Source: Candidatus Gastranaerophilales bacterium (GTDB lineage: Bacteria; Cyanobacteriota; Vampirovibrionia; Gastranaerophilales; Gastranaerophilaceae). Taken from it: a stretch of 64,000 nucleotides of DNA. The notes beneath the pieces are model-generated. The model was not told where the DNA came from. It saw only the letters and a program-made list of their open reading frames with translations, and made no database searches. The first letter of the stretch is position 1. Every line of letters starts with the position of its first letter. A program made the position numbers and the translations under genes. The DNA lies in assembly GCA_944324225.1 (NCBI GenBank), contig CALUVL010000002.1, forward strand, positions 143,074 to 207,073. The letters run 5' to 3'. This document shows, in pieces, positions 7,086 to 15,775 of the stretch.

Positions 7086-7914
7086 TTCTTATACCACGGC
7101 ACTGAATACTCAAAAGTCAACGCAGAATTGGATGGATGTTATAGCCTATAACATGACGAATGTTTATACACCGGGTTTCAAAGAAGCTCAGGTTAATTTT
7201 AAGACTTTTCTTGGTGGTGCAATTGCTGATGATTATGATAAAAAAATGGATCAGGGAAAATCTACTCCCGGTACATCTAAAGATAACCTTTTTTTAGAGG
7301 GCAAAGGTTTTTTCTTAACGAAAACACCAGAAGGAAAAAGCGTTTATACTAGATTGGGTGAATTTACTTTTGATGGTGAAGGCGTTTATCGTGCAAAGAA
7401 CGGCAATACTGTTCAAGGGTATATTTTGAATGATAAAGGCGAAATTATGCAGGGTACAAAGACAGTTTCACAGGATTTATATGAGCAGACTGCACTAAAT
7501 GGCGGAGCTCTGGATGTTCCTACAACCAGTATTAAACTGTGGATTGACCCAAGCAACGGCAAATTTTTGGGTAAATATGACGATTATGAAATAAAGGAAG
7601 ATGGTACAATTTACGGTAAGGCAGATGGCGGAAAAAGAACAATTCCTTTATATAGAATCACAACACGTAACTTCCATAATTCTGCCGCTTTATATGAAAT
7701 TAATGAAGGATATTTTATAGAAACTGAAGAATCAGGAAAGCCTGTTCTCGGTATGGGAGAAATTCGTTCTGGGCTTTTGGAAATGTCTAATGCTGATTTT
7801 AAAGGTAATATTTCCTATTATCAGATGGCAAAGCTTCAGATGGAAATTTCAAATAAATTGATTTCTACCAATAAAGAATTGCTTGAAGAAGCCTTGAGAT
7901 TGGTAGGAAACTAG
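7078..7914 (+). CDS. Flagellar hook/basal-body rod protein (FlgE/F/G family)
   Basis: The N-terminal flagellar-rod motif is present: LNTQKSTQNWMDVIAYNMTN followed by VYTPGFKE, the family form being L..Q..ld.ianNlaN..T.GfK. A FlgE/F/G beta domain with GKGFFLTKTPEGKSVYTRLGEF follows, then a C-terminal helix ending LISTNKELLEEALRLVGN. At 278 residues it is rod-protein sized (FlgF/FlgG) rather than a full hook protein, although its place after fliK is where hook genes usually sit. I chose the ATG at 7078 because AAGGAG lies 7 bases upstream; an open frame extends back to 7036 without support. A terminator follows at 7961. Confidence 0.85.
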   Translation: MNDSYTTALNTQKSTQNWMDVIAYNMTNVYTPGFKEAQVNFKTFLGGAIADDYDKKMDQGKSTPGTSKDNLFLEGKGFFLTKTPEGKSVYTRLGEFTFDGEGVYRAKNGNTVQGYILNDKGEIMQGTKTVSQDLYEQTALNGGALDVPTTSIKLWIDPSNGKFLGKYDDYEIKEDGTIYGKADGGKRTIPLYRITTRNFHNSAALYEINEGYFIETEESGKPVLGMGEIRSGLLEMSNADFKGNISYYQMAKLQMEISNKLISTNKELLEEALRLVGN

Positions 7915-7960
7915 ATTTTCGGGTTGTAATTCTGCGAATATGGTTTAAACTCCATTTTAC

Positions 7961-7986
7961 AAAGGAACTTATAAAAGTTCCTTTTT
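7961..7986. terminator. Shared terminator of the fliJ cluster, overlapping the TOPRIM gene stop
   Basis: AAAGGAACTT (7961-7970), loop ATAA and AAGTTCCTTT (7975-7984) end in a T run on the plus strand. The stop codon of the convergent minus-strand gene (7969-7971) lies inside the stem. Confidence 0.85.
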
Positions 7987-8973
7987 GCTTGTATTAGATT
8001 TCAAAATTTCCAGTATGTTAATTATTTCCTCTGATAAATCTTCTTTGCCTTTGATATTTAACTTAACCAGGTTAGCAAATTCAGATTTTTTGAACTCGTG
8101 TAAGCCTCTGTTTTTAAATATTTCTTCTAGAATTTTAACTTTTGGCAGATCCTGTTTTAAAAAATCAAGATCAATAAGGGAAATGTTTTCAAATGCATAA
8201 TCGAGAGTTCTTGCAACAAGCTGTAAAGGCAAAAGATCTTCAAATTCTCCGCTTGCAAGTATATAAACATCATCAATTTCTCTTTGTCTTGCCTTGATAG
8301 ATAAAAGATTATCGGAAGCATCTTTATCAAGAAGTACAAAAATAGGTATTTTCAGATTTTCAGCCAGTTCATAATAAGTTTTAACAACCTGATTTTTGCC
8401 TCCTGCGGAAATTATATGAATACCGTTTTTGTCAAAATTAAAACCGTGAATATCAGCAAATACAGGCAGAAGGATTTCTTCCGTAATTCCTTCGCAAATT
8501 ATGACTTTTTCAACCGGAAAGAGAAAAGATTCTGCTTTTCTTGTTTTTAGAATGTCTTGTGAATTTCCAAGAGCATCAAGCCATTTTAGGTTTTTAACTT
8601 CATTTCCGGAAAAGAGTTTTGTTATTCCTTTGTAGTTAATCTTGTTTTGCAGAAGTTTTTCAGTTTGCTGGGATAATTCAAAAACGGAGTTTTCGTAGTC
8701 ATAAAGCCGTTGATTTATAAGATAGTCGCCGTCAGAGTGGAAATTCAATGTTTCAAGCGAGTAGTTGATGATACTTTCTGCCATTGATTTAATTAGTTGA
8801 TAATCTGTTTCGTCAAGCTGTTGTTTTTTTAATTTAGGTGCTATAAGATTTCCTGTTATTATTTCTTTAAAAACTCTAAGATACTTAACTTCTGTATTTT
8901 TGAACCTTGTAAGTCTGTCTGCCGAAATAAGCAGTTGTTCTTTTGTTAACGGTTTTATTTTAATCTTTTCCAA
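7969..8973 (-). CDS. OLD-like TOPRIM domain protein without ATPase domain
   Basis: A TOPRIM nuclease/primase-type fold is visible in the C-terminal half. It has the glutamate motif IICEGITEEILLPVFAD (about 157-174), then IHIISAGGKNQVV, then LLDKDA supplying the D.D pair (about 215-220). This arrangement is that of OLD-family endonucleases, but the usual N-terminal ABC-type ATPase is replaced by about 150 residues of charged helix with no Walker motifs. The start is TTG at 8973 with AAGGA 5 bases upstream. It sits between flagellar genes on the opposite strand, suggesting insertion. A role in DNA processing or phage defence is possible but unproven. Confidence 0.7.
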   Translation of the reverse strand: MEKIKIKPLTKEQLLISADRLTRFKNTEVKYLRVFKEIITGNLIAPKLKKQQLDETDYQLIKSMAESIINYSLETLNFHSDGDYLINQRLYDYENSVFELSQQTEKLLQNKINYKGITKLFSGNEVKNLKWLDALGNSQDILKTRKAESFLFPVEKVIICEGITEEILLPVFADIHGFNFDKNGIHIISAGGKNQVVKTYYELAENLKIPIFVLLDKDASDNLLSIKARQREIDDVYILASGEFEDLLPLQLVARTLDYAFENISLIDLDFLKQDLPKVKILEEIFKNRGLHEFKKSEFANLVKLNIKGKEDLSEEIINILEILKSNTSKKELL

Positions 8974-9066
8974 TAGTTCCTTCTTTACATTTATTTACTT
9001 AATGAATTTTTATAGCAATTTTTTTGCGTTATTGTTGTTTATATAAATAAGTGGAGTGAAATTGAA

Positions 9067-10503
9067 GTGTATCCAGTAGGTGTAAATTTAAGATATTATA
9101 ATTATAACACAAGCCTAAATTCGCAGGCGGAAAAAGTTTCTGCTGTTTCAAATTCTTCTGCACAACCAACAGTAGGTTATGTTATTAATCCTTTGTTTAA
9201 TGACCGTATTCCGTTCAATCCATCATTTGCCTCCTCAAAATTAAGAACTCGTATGAACAGTGAGGAAGAAAAAAATAAATATAATACAATTCTGACTATG
9301 CTTGACAAATCCTCAAAGAAAAAGATGAAAGAACTTTTGAAAACAGGAATTCTTTTGAACGCTAATTCAAATGACAATTCTACTGTTCTGGACAATCTTT
9401 ATAATATCGCAATAAAAGAACGTGCACATGGTCTTTCCAGAGAAGGAATCCTGAAAGACACAATTGATACCCTTTCAGATCCGCATGTAATAACCCAACA
9501 ATTCGGAGATATCCCAGAAAATCAGAAAGCTACAATTTTGGATTTATACATGAAAGAACAGCAGGTTGATAAAAACAATATTCTTCAGCGTAAAAATGCC
9601 GAAAATGATATAAATGTTGAGCATTCAGGTACATGTGTTGCTTCGAGTATTGAATTTAATCTGGCTTCAAAGTTTCCAGCGGAATTTGCAAGATTTGCAG
9701 AAGGCCTTACTTCTCCTGCAATGTCGGTTAATAAAAATATAAAAATGAAAAATTTGACGGATAACACGCTCGATTCAATTTGGCTTTTGAATGCTTTTGA
9801 AGTCCCGTATAAAATGGATGATTATGATAGTGCAAATTTGATGTTTGCGCCTGACAAAAATGCTATTATAAGAGCCAGAATTCAGACAACAAACAGAGAT
9901 CCTAATGAAAGATCTGCATTGGATGTTTTAATGCAGTCAACATTTATGCAGATAGGCTCACAACAGACTTATGATACCCTGAGTGATAAGCGTAAAGGTA
10001 AATTTAACAATAACGACAAAGGTTTGATTGAATTTGAAAAAACATTTACAGAATCAGTAGTTGAAGACAAAAACAAAATTTCTGTAACTTATCAGAAAGT
10101 AGATGATAATGCTAAACTTATCGGGTATGAAACTGATTTTGAAACAATGAAAAAACAGATTTCAGATGCGCTTGCAAAAGGTGAAAATGTCATAATAGGC
10201 TATACAGAAGTCGATACTAATAACGAAATTATAAACGGTCATGAAATTACAATAACAGGTCAAAAATATGACGACTCAGGAAGATTGATTTATATTTGCA
10301 ATGATACAGATGACGATATTCCGCATGCTGTTGAATATAGTGCGGAAATATTGTTACCGAAAATTCACCACGCAGGGCTTCCTCAGGAAGTAGTCCAAGA
10401 CGATGTAAAACTTGTCGAAAACTGGGTGGAAGGTCTTAAATCATACAAGGAAATGAAGAAAAATAAAAATTCTAATTCTGTATCGAGCCCGATGGCAGCG
10501 TAA
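9067..10503 (+). CDS. Putative papain-fold cysteine peptidase
   Basis: I do not know this 478-residue family by name. A papain-like catalytic order can be read. Cys190 lies in HSGTCVASSIEF, as at the start of the papain core helix. His392 lies in INGHEITITG after a VIIGYTEVD strand. Asn412-Asp413 lie in YICNDTDDD, as expected for a Cys-His-Asn/Asp triad. The N-terminal 180 residues are Asn/Ser-rich then helical. There is no signal peptide. The start is GTG at 9067 behind GTGGAGTGAA. The next gene, a 5'-nucleotidase also lacking a signal peptide, follows after 79 bases. Confidence 0.6.
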   Translation: MYPVGVNLRYYNYNTSLNSQAEKVSAVSNSSAQPTVGYVINPLFNDRIPFNPSFASSKLRTRMNSEEEKNKYNTILTMLDKSSKKKMKELLKTGILLNANSNDNSTVLDNLYNIAIKERAHGLSREGILKDTIDTLSDPHVITQQFGDIPENQKATILDLYMKEQQVDKNNILQRKNAENDINVEHSGTCVASSIEFNLASKFPAEFARFAEGLTSPAMSVNKNIKMKNLTDNTLDSIWLLNAFEVPYKMDDYDSANLMFAPDKNAIIRARIQTTNRDPNERSALDVLMQSTFMQIGSQQTYDTLSDKRKGKFNNNDKGLIEFEKTFTESVVEDKNKISVTYQKVDDNAKLIGYETDFETMKKQISDALAKGENVIIGYTEVDTNNEIINGHEITITGQKYDDSGRLIYICNDTDDDIPHAVEYSAEILLPKIHHAGLPQEVVQDDVKLVENWVEGLKSYKEMKKNKNSNSVSSPMAA

Positions 10504-10582
10504 CTATTTGTTACAATTTACCCCCCGAACAGTCAAAAAAAAAATTCAGAAACGTTAGAACAAATGAAAACAGGTAAATGTG

Positions 10583-12145
10583 ATGATTAATCCAAATTCA
10601 TATAGGAATACAAACCTCGTAAGCCAATATTATCAGCAATGGCATGAAAATACATCAACCCCTCAAAATAAAAAACAACCCGTTGCCAAAACAAGCATTT
10701 TTTACTTGAATGATGTGCACGGTAAAATGACAAATATGGAACGAATAAAAACAGTTTCAGATGTTTTTGATAGGTCGAAGAAAGATGAAAATACCGCACG
10801 GTTAAAGCTGGCATCCGGAGATATAATTCTAGGTGCTAATTTTATATCAAATATGGTAGCAAGCAAATTCCTAAACTGGATTGGCGTCAGTGCAAATGCG
10901 CTTGGCAATCATGAACTGGATGTTGTACCGAGCCGTCTTGCAGAATTGTTGAAGAATGCAAACTTCAAACTTCTGGCAATCAACGCCTCAGTTGCTCCGA
11001 CAAGCCCGATGGCAGGAAAAATTCAAAAATCAACAATTGAAGAACGTGACGGTCAAAAATTCGGTATAATCGGTATTGCCCCAGCTGATATGGCAGAACG
11101 TGTAAAACTTAATGCTTCGATGAAAGATATTAAAATAGATGATTTTGATACCACTATCAAAAAGGTTCAGGAAGAAGTAAACAATCTTCGTTCACAAGGT
11201 ATTAATAAGATTATCCTTCTCTCACACAGCGGACTTAAGCAGGATAAAAAGATTGCGCAAGAAACTGAAGGTATAGATATAATTATCGGCGGACATTCTC
11301 ATGATATGGTTAGGGATGTAAAAGCTGGTGAAAACCTGATATCGTCTAAAAATGGTGAGCCTGTTGTGATTACACAGGCCGGAAAAGACGGTGAGAATGT
11401 CGGAGTCTTGAATGTCGAATGGACTGATGACGGAGTACTGTCAAAAGTTCAAAATAATGTTATTAACACCCGTAAATTCAACAGAACGCTTCCATCAAGG
11501 ACTGCTGTAGAAGAAATTATCGGAAAACCTGAGATTTTGGGAACTGTAGCTTATGCCGATCCGGAACCCAAAAATCGTTTGATAAGTAACAACCCGCATG
11601 GAAACCTGATTGCAGATGCTATGCGTCAGGAATTAGGCACCGAAATCGCAATTCTGAATGCCGGTAATATCAGAGGCCATTTTGATGTCGGAAATGTAGA
11701 CAGCCGTTTGATTAATGACATTACGCCTTTTGAAGATAAAATGCTTGTCGGTAATCTTTCAGAAAAAGATATTGTTGAAGCCCTAAAAGTAGGCGGCAAG
11801 TCGCTTCAGGCTCACAACTCAAAGCCGGGAATTCTTCTGGTTTCAGGCATGAAATATACCATGAATGATAAAGGCGAACTGCTTGATTTGTCTTATATTG
11901 ATAAAGACGGCGCAGAGCATAAAATTGATGTAAACAATCCTGATCCAAATCATAAACTAACCTGCGCAATGGACGATTTCTTTGCAATGGGCGGTGACAA
12001 TTATTTGCCCAGCAATGAAAATCCGGATTTTATTATCCGGAAATACAACGTGGATAAAAATAAACTTGCCTGTGATTACATCAAGAAGATGAAACAGCCT
12101 CTTGAAATCAGAGATGATGAAAGAGTTAAGATAGTTCAGTCTTAA
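10583..12145 (+). CDS. UshA-family 5'-nucleotidase/metallophosphoesterase without signal peptide
   Basis: Both domains of the UshA/NutA family are present. The N-terminal metallophosphoesterase has NDVHG (D44, H46), a GD pair, GNHELD, LLSHSG and GGHSHD, all the metal ligands. The C-terminal 5_nucleotid_C domain has GNLIADAMRQEL, ILNAGNIRG and TPFEDKMLVGNLS. These enzymes hydrolyse nucleotides or UDP-sugars, normally in the periplasm. Here the first 37 residues are polar (Asn/Gln/Ser/Tyr) with no signal peptide. That means either a cytoplasmic enzyme or export by another route. A GTG at 10580 could also be the start. The stop overlaps that of the convergent fliA by two bases. Confidence 0.9.
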   Translation: MINPNSYRNTNLVSQYYQQWHENTSTPQNKKQPVAKTSIFYLNDVHGKMTNMERIKTVSDVFDRSKKDENTARLKLASGDIILGANFISNMVASKFLNWIGVSANALGNHELDVVPSRLAELLKNANFKLLAINASVAPTSPMAGKIQKSTIEERDGQKFGIIGIAPADMAERVKLNASMKDIKIDDFDTTIKKVQEEVNNLRSQGINKIILLSHSGLKQDKKIAQETEGIDIIIGGHSHDMVRDVKAGENLISSKNGEPVVITQAGKDGENVGVLNVEWTDDGVLSKVQNNVINTRKFNRTLPSRTAVEEIIGKPEILGTVAYADPEPKNRLISNNPHGNLIADAMRQELGTEIAILNAGNIRGHFDVGNVDSRLINDITPFEDKMLVGNLSEKDIVEALKVGGKSLQAHNSKPGILLVSGMKYTMNDKGELLDLSYIDKDGAEHKIDVNNPDPNHKLTCAMDDFFAMGGDNYLPSNENPDFIIRKYNVDKNKLACDYIKKMKQPLEIRDDERVKIVQS

Positions 12146-12804
12146 TAGTCATACTGTTCGTGATTGTTGAGATATTCTTTGACGAAGTTAAGCGACGACT
12201 GAACAATACGTGTAACCCTTGAAGGCGACAAACCGATTTGAGTTGCGATATCCTTAACCTGCATATTTCTGTAAAATCTGTATTCAACAACTGTTCTGTC
12301 TTTAGGCGGAAGTTTTGATATTGCGGCTCTTATCATTCTGCCTAATTCCGTAATTTCAGCCTGTTCGTCGGGTTTGGCATGCGGATCTTTCAAAAAGTCA
12401 AAAGGAGAATCATTGTCACTGGCTGCAGCCGCTAGTCCGTCAATAGATAAAACGGTTTCATAAACAGCTTCACGGACTTTTGCTTTTTGCATGTCCATTC
12501 CTTCAACTTCTTCTTCCTGCTCAAACTCATCATCTGCTTTATGTTTCATTGAATACCATTTATAACGGATGCGAAGTTCATTTCTGATTGCCCATCTTAC
12601 GGCTGTTGCAATATACGCCATATTGTAACGTTCAAGCTGTTCCGGGGTTTTGTTTTTAATAAGAGCCTGTACTGCAATAATACCAATTGACAAAAGTTCT
12701 TCATACTCAACCATATGAGCCGGTATTCTTCTGTGTTCGACTTTTGCAACTTTTCTTACTATATCAAGGTATTCTTGTAGTCTGTTCTTTTCCTGCATAA
12801 TCAT
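12142..12804 (-). CDS. fliA: Flagellar-type sigma factor (FliA/WhiG, sigma-28)
   Basis: This is a sigma-70 family factor lacking region 1. Region 2 includes YEELLSIGIIAVQALIKN and YIATAVRWAIRNELR. Region 4 is LPPKDRTVVEYRFYRNM followed by DIATQIGLSPSRVTRIV, a typical helix-turn-helix. The 220 residues match FliA/WhiG. An acidic linker (about 92-135) replaces part of region 3. It lies 2 bases downstream of flhB in the same operon, the usual flagellar context, so it should direct late flagellar genes. General group 3 sigma factors such as SigF/SigB look similar, but the linkage favours FliA. Confidence 0.85.
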   Translation of the reverse strand: MIMQEKNRLQEYLDIVRKVAKVEHRRIPAHMVEYEELLSIGIIAVQALIKNKTPEQLERYNMAYIATAVRWAIRNELRIRYKWYSMKHKADDEFEQEEEVEGMDMQKAKVREAVYETVLSIDGLAAAASDNDSPFDFLKDPHAKPDEQAEITELGRMIRAAISKLPPKDRTVVEYRFYRNMQVKDIATQIGLSPSRVTRIVQSSLNFVKEYLNNHEQYDY

Positions 12805-12806
12805 GA

Positions 12807-13904
12807 TTATTTTTTAGTGTTAGGCTCTGTACCTATTCTACTTCTCTTTTGATTATTTTTCAAGTTGTAAACAAAAAGTAAAATTTCGGCAATAGCTTTG
12901 TATAATTCGGGCGGAATTTGTCTGTTCAAGTCGACCATCTTAAACAGGGCTCTTGCAACAGGCGGATTTTCTATTACCGGAATGTTGTGCTCTCGTGCAA
13001 TGTTAATAATTTTTTTTGCAATAAGCTCTGTACCTTTTGCAATAAGCATAGGAGAATCCATTTCCTCAGCTTTATATTTAAGCGCGCAGGCAATGTGAAT
13101 CGGGTTTGTTACGACAAAATCCGCATCAGGAACAGCGTCCATCATGCCTCGTTGAAGCATCTGCATACGTCTTTGTCTGAGGGCTGCTTTGACATTCGGG
13201 TCGCCTTCTGTGTTTTTGTATTCATCTTTAATTTCCTTAAAAGACATTTTTTGATCTTTTAAAAATTTCCATTTTGTGACCCCGTAGTCGGCGGCTGCAA
13301 TAACAAGAAATGCGATGCAGGCTTTGAAAATAAATTCAGTAACGAGTTTGCCGAACTCAATCATTACCGCAAAGTTATTATCAATAGCGGCAAGCATTAA
13401 AATATGTTCAATATGAGCCATATAAACTGTCCAGCCGATATATCCGAGAAGAATAACTTTTACTATATTTTTAAAAAGTTCAAAGAGTGTTTTTATGGAC
13501 ATTATATTTTTGAAGTATTTGGTAGGGTTAAGTTTATCAAGTTTCGGCATTAGAGGAGCTGTCGCCACAAGCGGACCCACCTGAATAAAATCTGCAAGTA
13601 TTGCTACAAGCCATGCCAGAAATAAAATCGGACCGATAATAAGGGCGGCACATTTTATAGTAATCGTCAATATATAAGCCATACCAATCTTTTCAAGATG
13701 TGCATTAGGAATTTGCTCATACATAAGTGTAAAAAGCTGAGTGATTTGATTCCAGATAAACGGTGAAACTCCGTAGATTGCAGTGAATAAAACCAGTAAA
13801 GAAATTGCAGTTGAAAAATCTTTTGATTTTACAACCTGCCCTTCTTTGCGAGCCTGTTCCAGTTTTCTGGGCGTCGCATCAAATTGTTTATCTTCATCAC
13901 CCAT
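12807..13904 (-). CDS. flhB: Flagellar type III export switch protein FlhB
   Basis: FlhB is the export-gate protein that switches from hook to filament substrates. The N-terminus DKQFDATPRKLEQARKEGQVVKSKD is the standard FlhB start. Four membrane segments follow (about 30-50, 75-105, 145-165, 185-205). The cytoplasmic domain contains MSFKEIKDEYKNTEGDP and the autocleavage loop. The usual NPTH is here NPIH (267-270), keeping the cleaved Asn-Pro bond. A canonical promoter TATAAT and AAGGAAG precede the start. flhA, normally adjacent, is absent and fliA follows directly. Confidence 0.95.
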   Translation of the reverse strand: MGDEDKQFDATPRKLEQARKEGQVVKSKDFSTAISLLVLFTAIYGVSPFIWNQITQLFTLMYEQIPNAHLEKIGMAYILTITIKCAALIIGPILFLAWLVAILADFIQVGPLVATAPLMPKLDKLNPTKYFKNIMSIKTLFELFKNIVKVILLGYIGWTVYMAHIEHILMLAAIDNNFAVMIEFGKLVTEFIFKACIAFLVIAAADYGVTKWKFLKDQKMSFKEIKDEYKNTEGDPNVKAALRQRRMQMLQRGMMDAVPDADFVVTNPIHIACALKYKAEEMDSPMLIAKGTELIAKKIINIAREHNIPVIENPPVARALFKMVDLNRQIPPELYKAIAEILLFVYNLKNNQKRSRIGTEPNTKK

Positions 13905-14013
13905 ACTACTTCCTTCTTAATAATTATTATAGCATGGTCAAAATGAGTATAAAGTTTATATTAAAGTGAATGGCTAAACAAATTGAATGTGTGACATGGG
14001 GAGAGTATATCCG

Positions 14014-14109
14014 ATTTCATTATGAAATAGTGAGACACGCAATCTCAGGTTATGGGGTAAATGTTTTCAGTATCTAAATTCTGCGAAGGAAATAAATTCC
14101 GCAGTTTTT
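14014..14109 (+). ncRNA. Possible small structured RNA between flhB and deoC
   Basis: Three consecutive hairpins lie on the plus strand in a gene-free gap between two minus-strand genes: ATTTCA/TGAAAT (14014-14028), TGAGA/TCTCA (14031-14047), and CTGC-GGAA/TTCC-GCAG (14081-14104) followed by five T residues. The last looks like a rho-independent terminator, yet no plus-strand gene precedes it. The start of the transcript is not defined. No known RNA family was recognised. Confidence 0.35.
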
Positions 14110-14152
14110 AGGAAGCTTTTAAGATTTTGTATTTTATATAGTAATATTTGTA

Positions 14153-14809
14153 CTAACAATTTTCAACAATTTTTACACCACTGCTTGTGCCGAGGCGTTC
14201 GGCGCCTGCATTGAGCATTTTGAGTGCAGTTTCACGGTCTCTTATGCCGCCGGATGCTTTTACTTTTAATCCGTATGGTGAAACTGTTTTATACATTAAG
14301 GATACGTCTTCCTCTTTTGCGCCGACCCCATTTTTGACAAAGCCTGTTGATGTTTTTACAAAATCAGCCTTTGCTTCAATGCAAAGTTCACATGCTTTTT
14401 TTATTTCGTCTTTTGTTAGCAAATCTGTTTCCAGAATGACTTTCAGAGGATGATTTTTGCAGGCTCCTTTAACTGTTTCAATATCATATTTTACAAAATC
14501 ATAATCCTTGTTTTTAAGAGCTGTAACGTTTATTACCATATCAATTTCATCGGCGCCATCTTCAATGGCTATTTTTGTTTCGTAAGCTTTAACTTCAGGT
14601 CTGTTAGCCCCGAGGGGAAAGCCAACGACTGTTACGACTTTAACATCACTTCCTTTTAAGTGTTCTTTTGCAATCCTTACATACATAGGGTTTACACAAA
14701 CACCGAGAAAGTTGTATTTTTGTGCTTCTTCAAATAATCTTATAAAATCTTCTTCCTTTGCATCCTGTTTTAAAAGTGTGTGTTCAATATGTTTGTTTAA
14801 ATTTTTCAT
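14153..14809 (-). CDS. deoC: Deoxyribose-phosphate aldolase
   Basis: This class I aldolase splits 2-deoxyribose 5-phosphate into glyceraldehyde 3-phosphate and acetaldehyde in deoxynucleoside catabolism. The 218-residue TIM barrel carries VVGFPLGA, DEIDMVIN (with the DMV.N signature), the Schiff-base lysine in DFVKTSTGF, and the second lysine in LKVKASGGIR. GGAGGAAAT precedes the ATG. It lies 12 bases downstream of metF on the same strand, so the two may be co-transcribed even though the pathways are unrelated. No phosphopentomutase or nucleoside phosphorylase gene is next to it. Confidence 0.96.
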   Translation of the reverse strand: MKNLNKHIEHTLLKQDAKEEDFIRLFEEAQKYNFLGVCVNPMYVRIAKEHLKGSDVKVVTVVGFPLGANRPEVKAYETKIAIEDGADEIDMVINVTALKNKDYDFVKYDIETVKGACKNHPLKVILETDLLTKDEIKKACELCIEAKADFVKTSTGFVKNGVGAKEEDVSLMYKTVSPYGLKVKASGGIRDRETALKMLNAGAERLGTSSGVKIVENC

Positions 14810-14821
14810 ATTTCCTCCAGT

Positions 14822-15673
14822 TTATAAAATATTATCTAAAATTTTTGATGTTGAATAAGCTCTGTTTAGTGTAAAAAAATGAAGACCTTTCACGTCGTTT
14901 GCCAGTAATTCTTTGCACTGGACAGTTGAAAATTCTATCCCGAGATTTTTAATATAATTTTTATCAGTCGAGTGTTTTTCAATTTTTTGTTTTAGTTCGC
15001 CCGGAATTGTAATTTTTGCGAGCTGTGTCATTTTTTCAAGTTGTTTTGCGCTTATTATAGGCATAATCCCTGCGACTACAGGCGCATTAATTCCTGCTGT
15101 TTTAATGCGCTCAAGATAAGAGTAGAACTTTTCGTTTAGAAAAAACATCTGGGTAAAAATCGCATCGGCTCCGGAGTCAATTTTCTTTTTTAAATTTTCA
15201 ATGTCTTCTTTTAAAGAAGCGCTTTCAATATGACCTTCAGGATAGCCGGCTACGGCTATTGAAAAATTGGTTTTCTGCTTAAGATATTCTACAAGCTCAT
15301 TTGCATGGCAAAAGTCTTTGCAAATATCAGTTGTGTTTTCCGGCAAATCTCCTCTTAGAGCAAGAATGTTTTCGGTTCCAAGATCTTTCAGAAAATTTAT
15401 ATGATTGTCTATTTCATCTTTTGAGCTGCTTATACATGTAAGGTGGGGCATTATATCTGTTTTTATCATTTGGCTCAGATTTTCAAGAACAGTTTTCGAG
15501 TAAGAATTTTTTTTCCCGGACGCCCCGCAGGTTAGTGAGAAAAATTGAGGATTGTATCTGCTTAAAACTTTTATTTCATTGTTCAGCCGTGTAAATTTTT
15601 CTTTGCAATCCGGCGGAAATATTTCAAAAGAAATAATTGTTTTGTTTGACTTATAAATCTCTCTTAAATTCAT
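14822..15673 (-). CDS. metF: 5,10-methylenetetrahydrofolate reductase
   Basis: This FAD-dependent enzyme makes 5-methyl-THF for methionine synthesis. The TIM-barrel motifs are ISFEIFPPD at the N-terminus (the active-site Glu), FFSLTCGA, PHLTCISS, NILALRGDLP and DAIFTQMFF. The 283 residues are the usual bacterial MetF length. The start has no Shine-Dalgarno; a perfect TATAAT with TGA before it ends six bases upstream of the ATG, so the mRNA is probably leaderless. Confidence 0.95.
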   Translation of the reverse strand: MNLREIYKSNKTIISFEIFPPDCKEKFTRLNNEIKVLSRYNPQFFSLTCGASGKKNSYSKTVLENLSQMIKTDIMPHLTCISSSKDEIDNHINFLKDLGTENILALRGDLPENTTDICKDFCHANELVEYLKQKTNFSIAVAGYPEGHIESASLKEDIENLKKKIDSGADAIFTQMFFLNEKFYSYLERIKTAGINAPVVAGIMPIISAKQLEKMTQLAKITIPGELKQKIEKHSTDKNYIKNLGIEFSTVQCKELLANDVKGLHFFTLNRAYSTSKILDNIL

Positions 15674-15679
15674 AAGCTG

Positions 15680-15685
15680 ATTATA
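15680..15685 (-). promoter_or_regulatory. -10 element for a leaderless metF mRNA
   Basis: On the minus strand TGA-TATAAT is followed by six bases and then the metF ATG. A transcript starting 7 bases after the -10 would begin at the A of the start codon. The -35 match is poor, consistent with an extended -10. Confidence 0.6.
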
Positions 15686-15725
15686 TCACAGTTTGAACTT
15701 ATGGGAGAAAATCATTTGACTAAAT

Positions 15726-15763
15726 AAAAAAAACAACCCACGATTTGTGTACCGTGAGTTGTT
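15726..15763 (-). terminator. Terminator of the phosphohexomutase gene
   Basis: On the minus strand AACAAC-T-CACG, a 10-base loop and CGTG-G-GTTGTT run into a T tract. It lies just beyond the stop codon at 15776. Confidence 0.85.
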
Positions 15764-15775
15764 TTGGTTTGCTGA

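Noticed and set aside
13944..13975. TAAAGTTT as a flagellar sigma-28 promoter near flhB
   Set aside because: The -35 part matches, but no GCCGATAA-like -10 follows at the right spacing and it points away from flhB.
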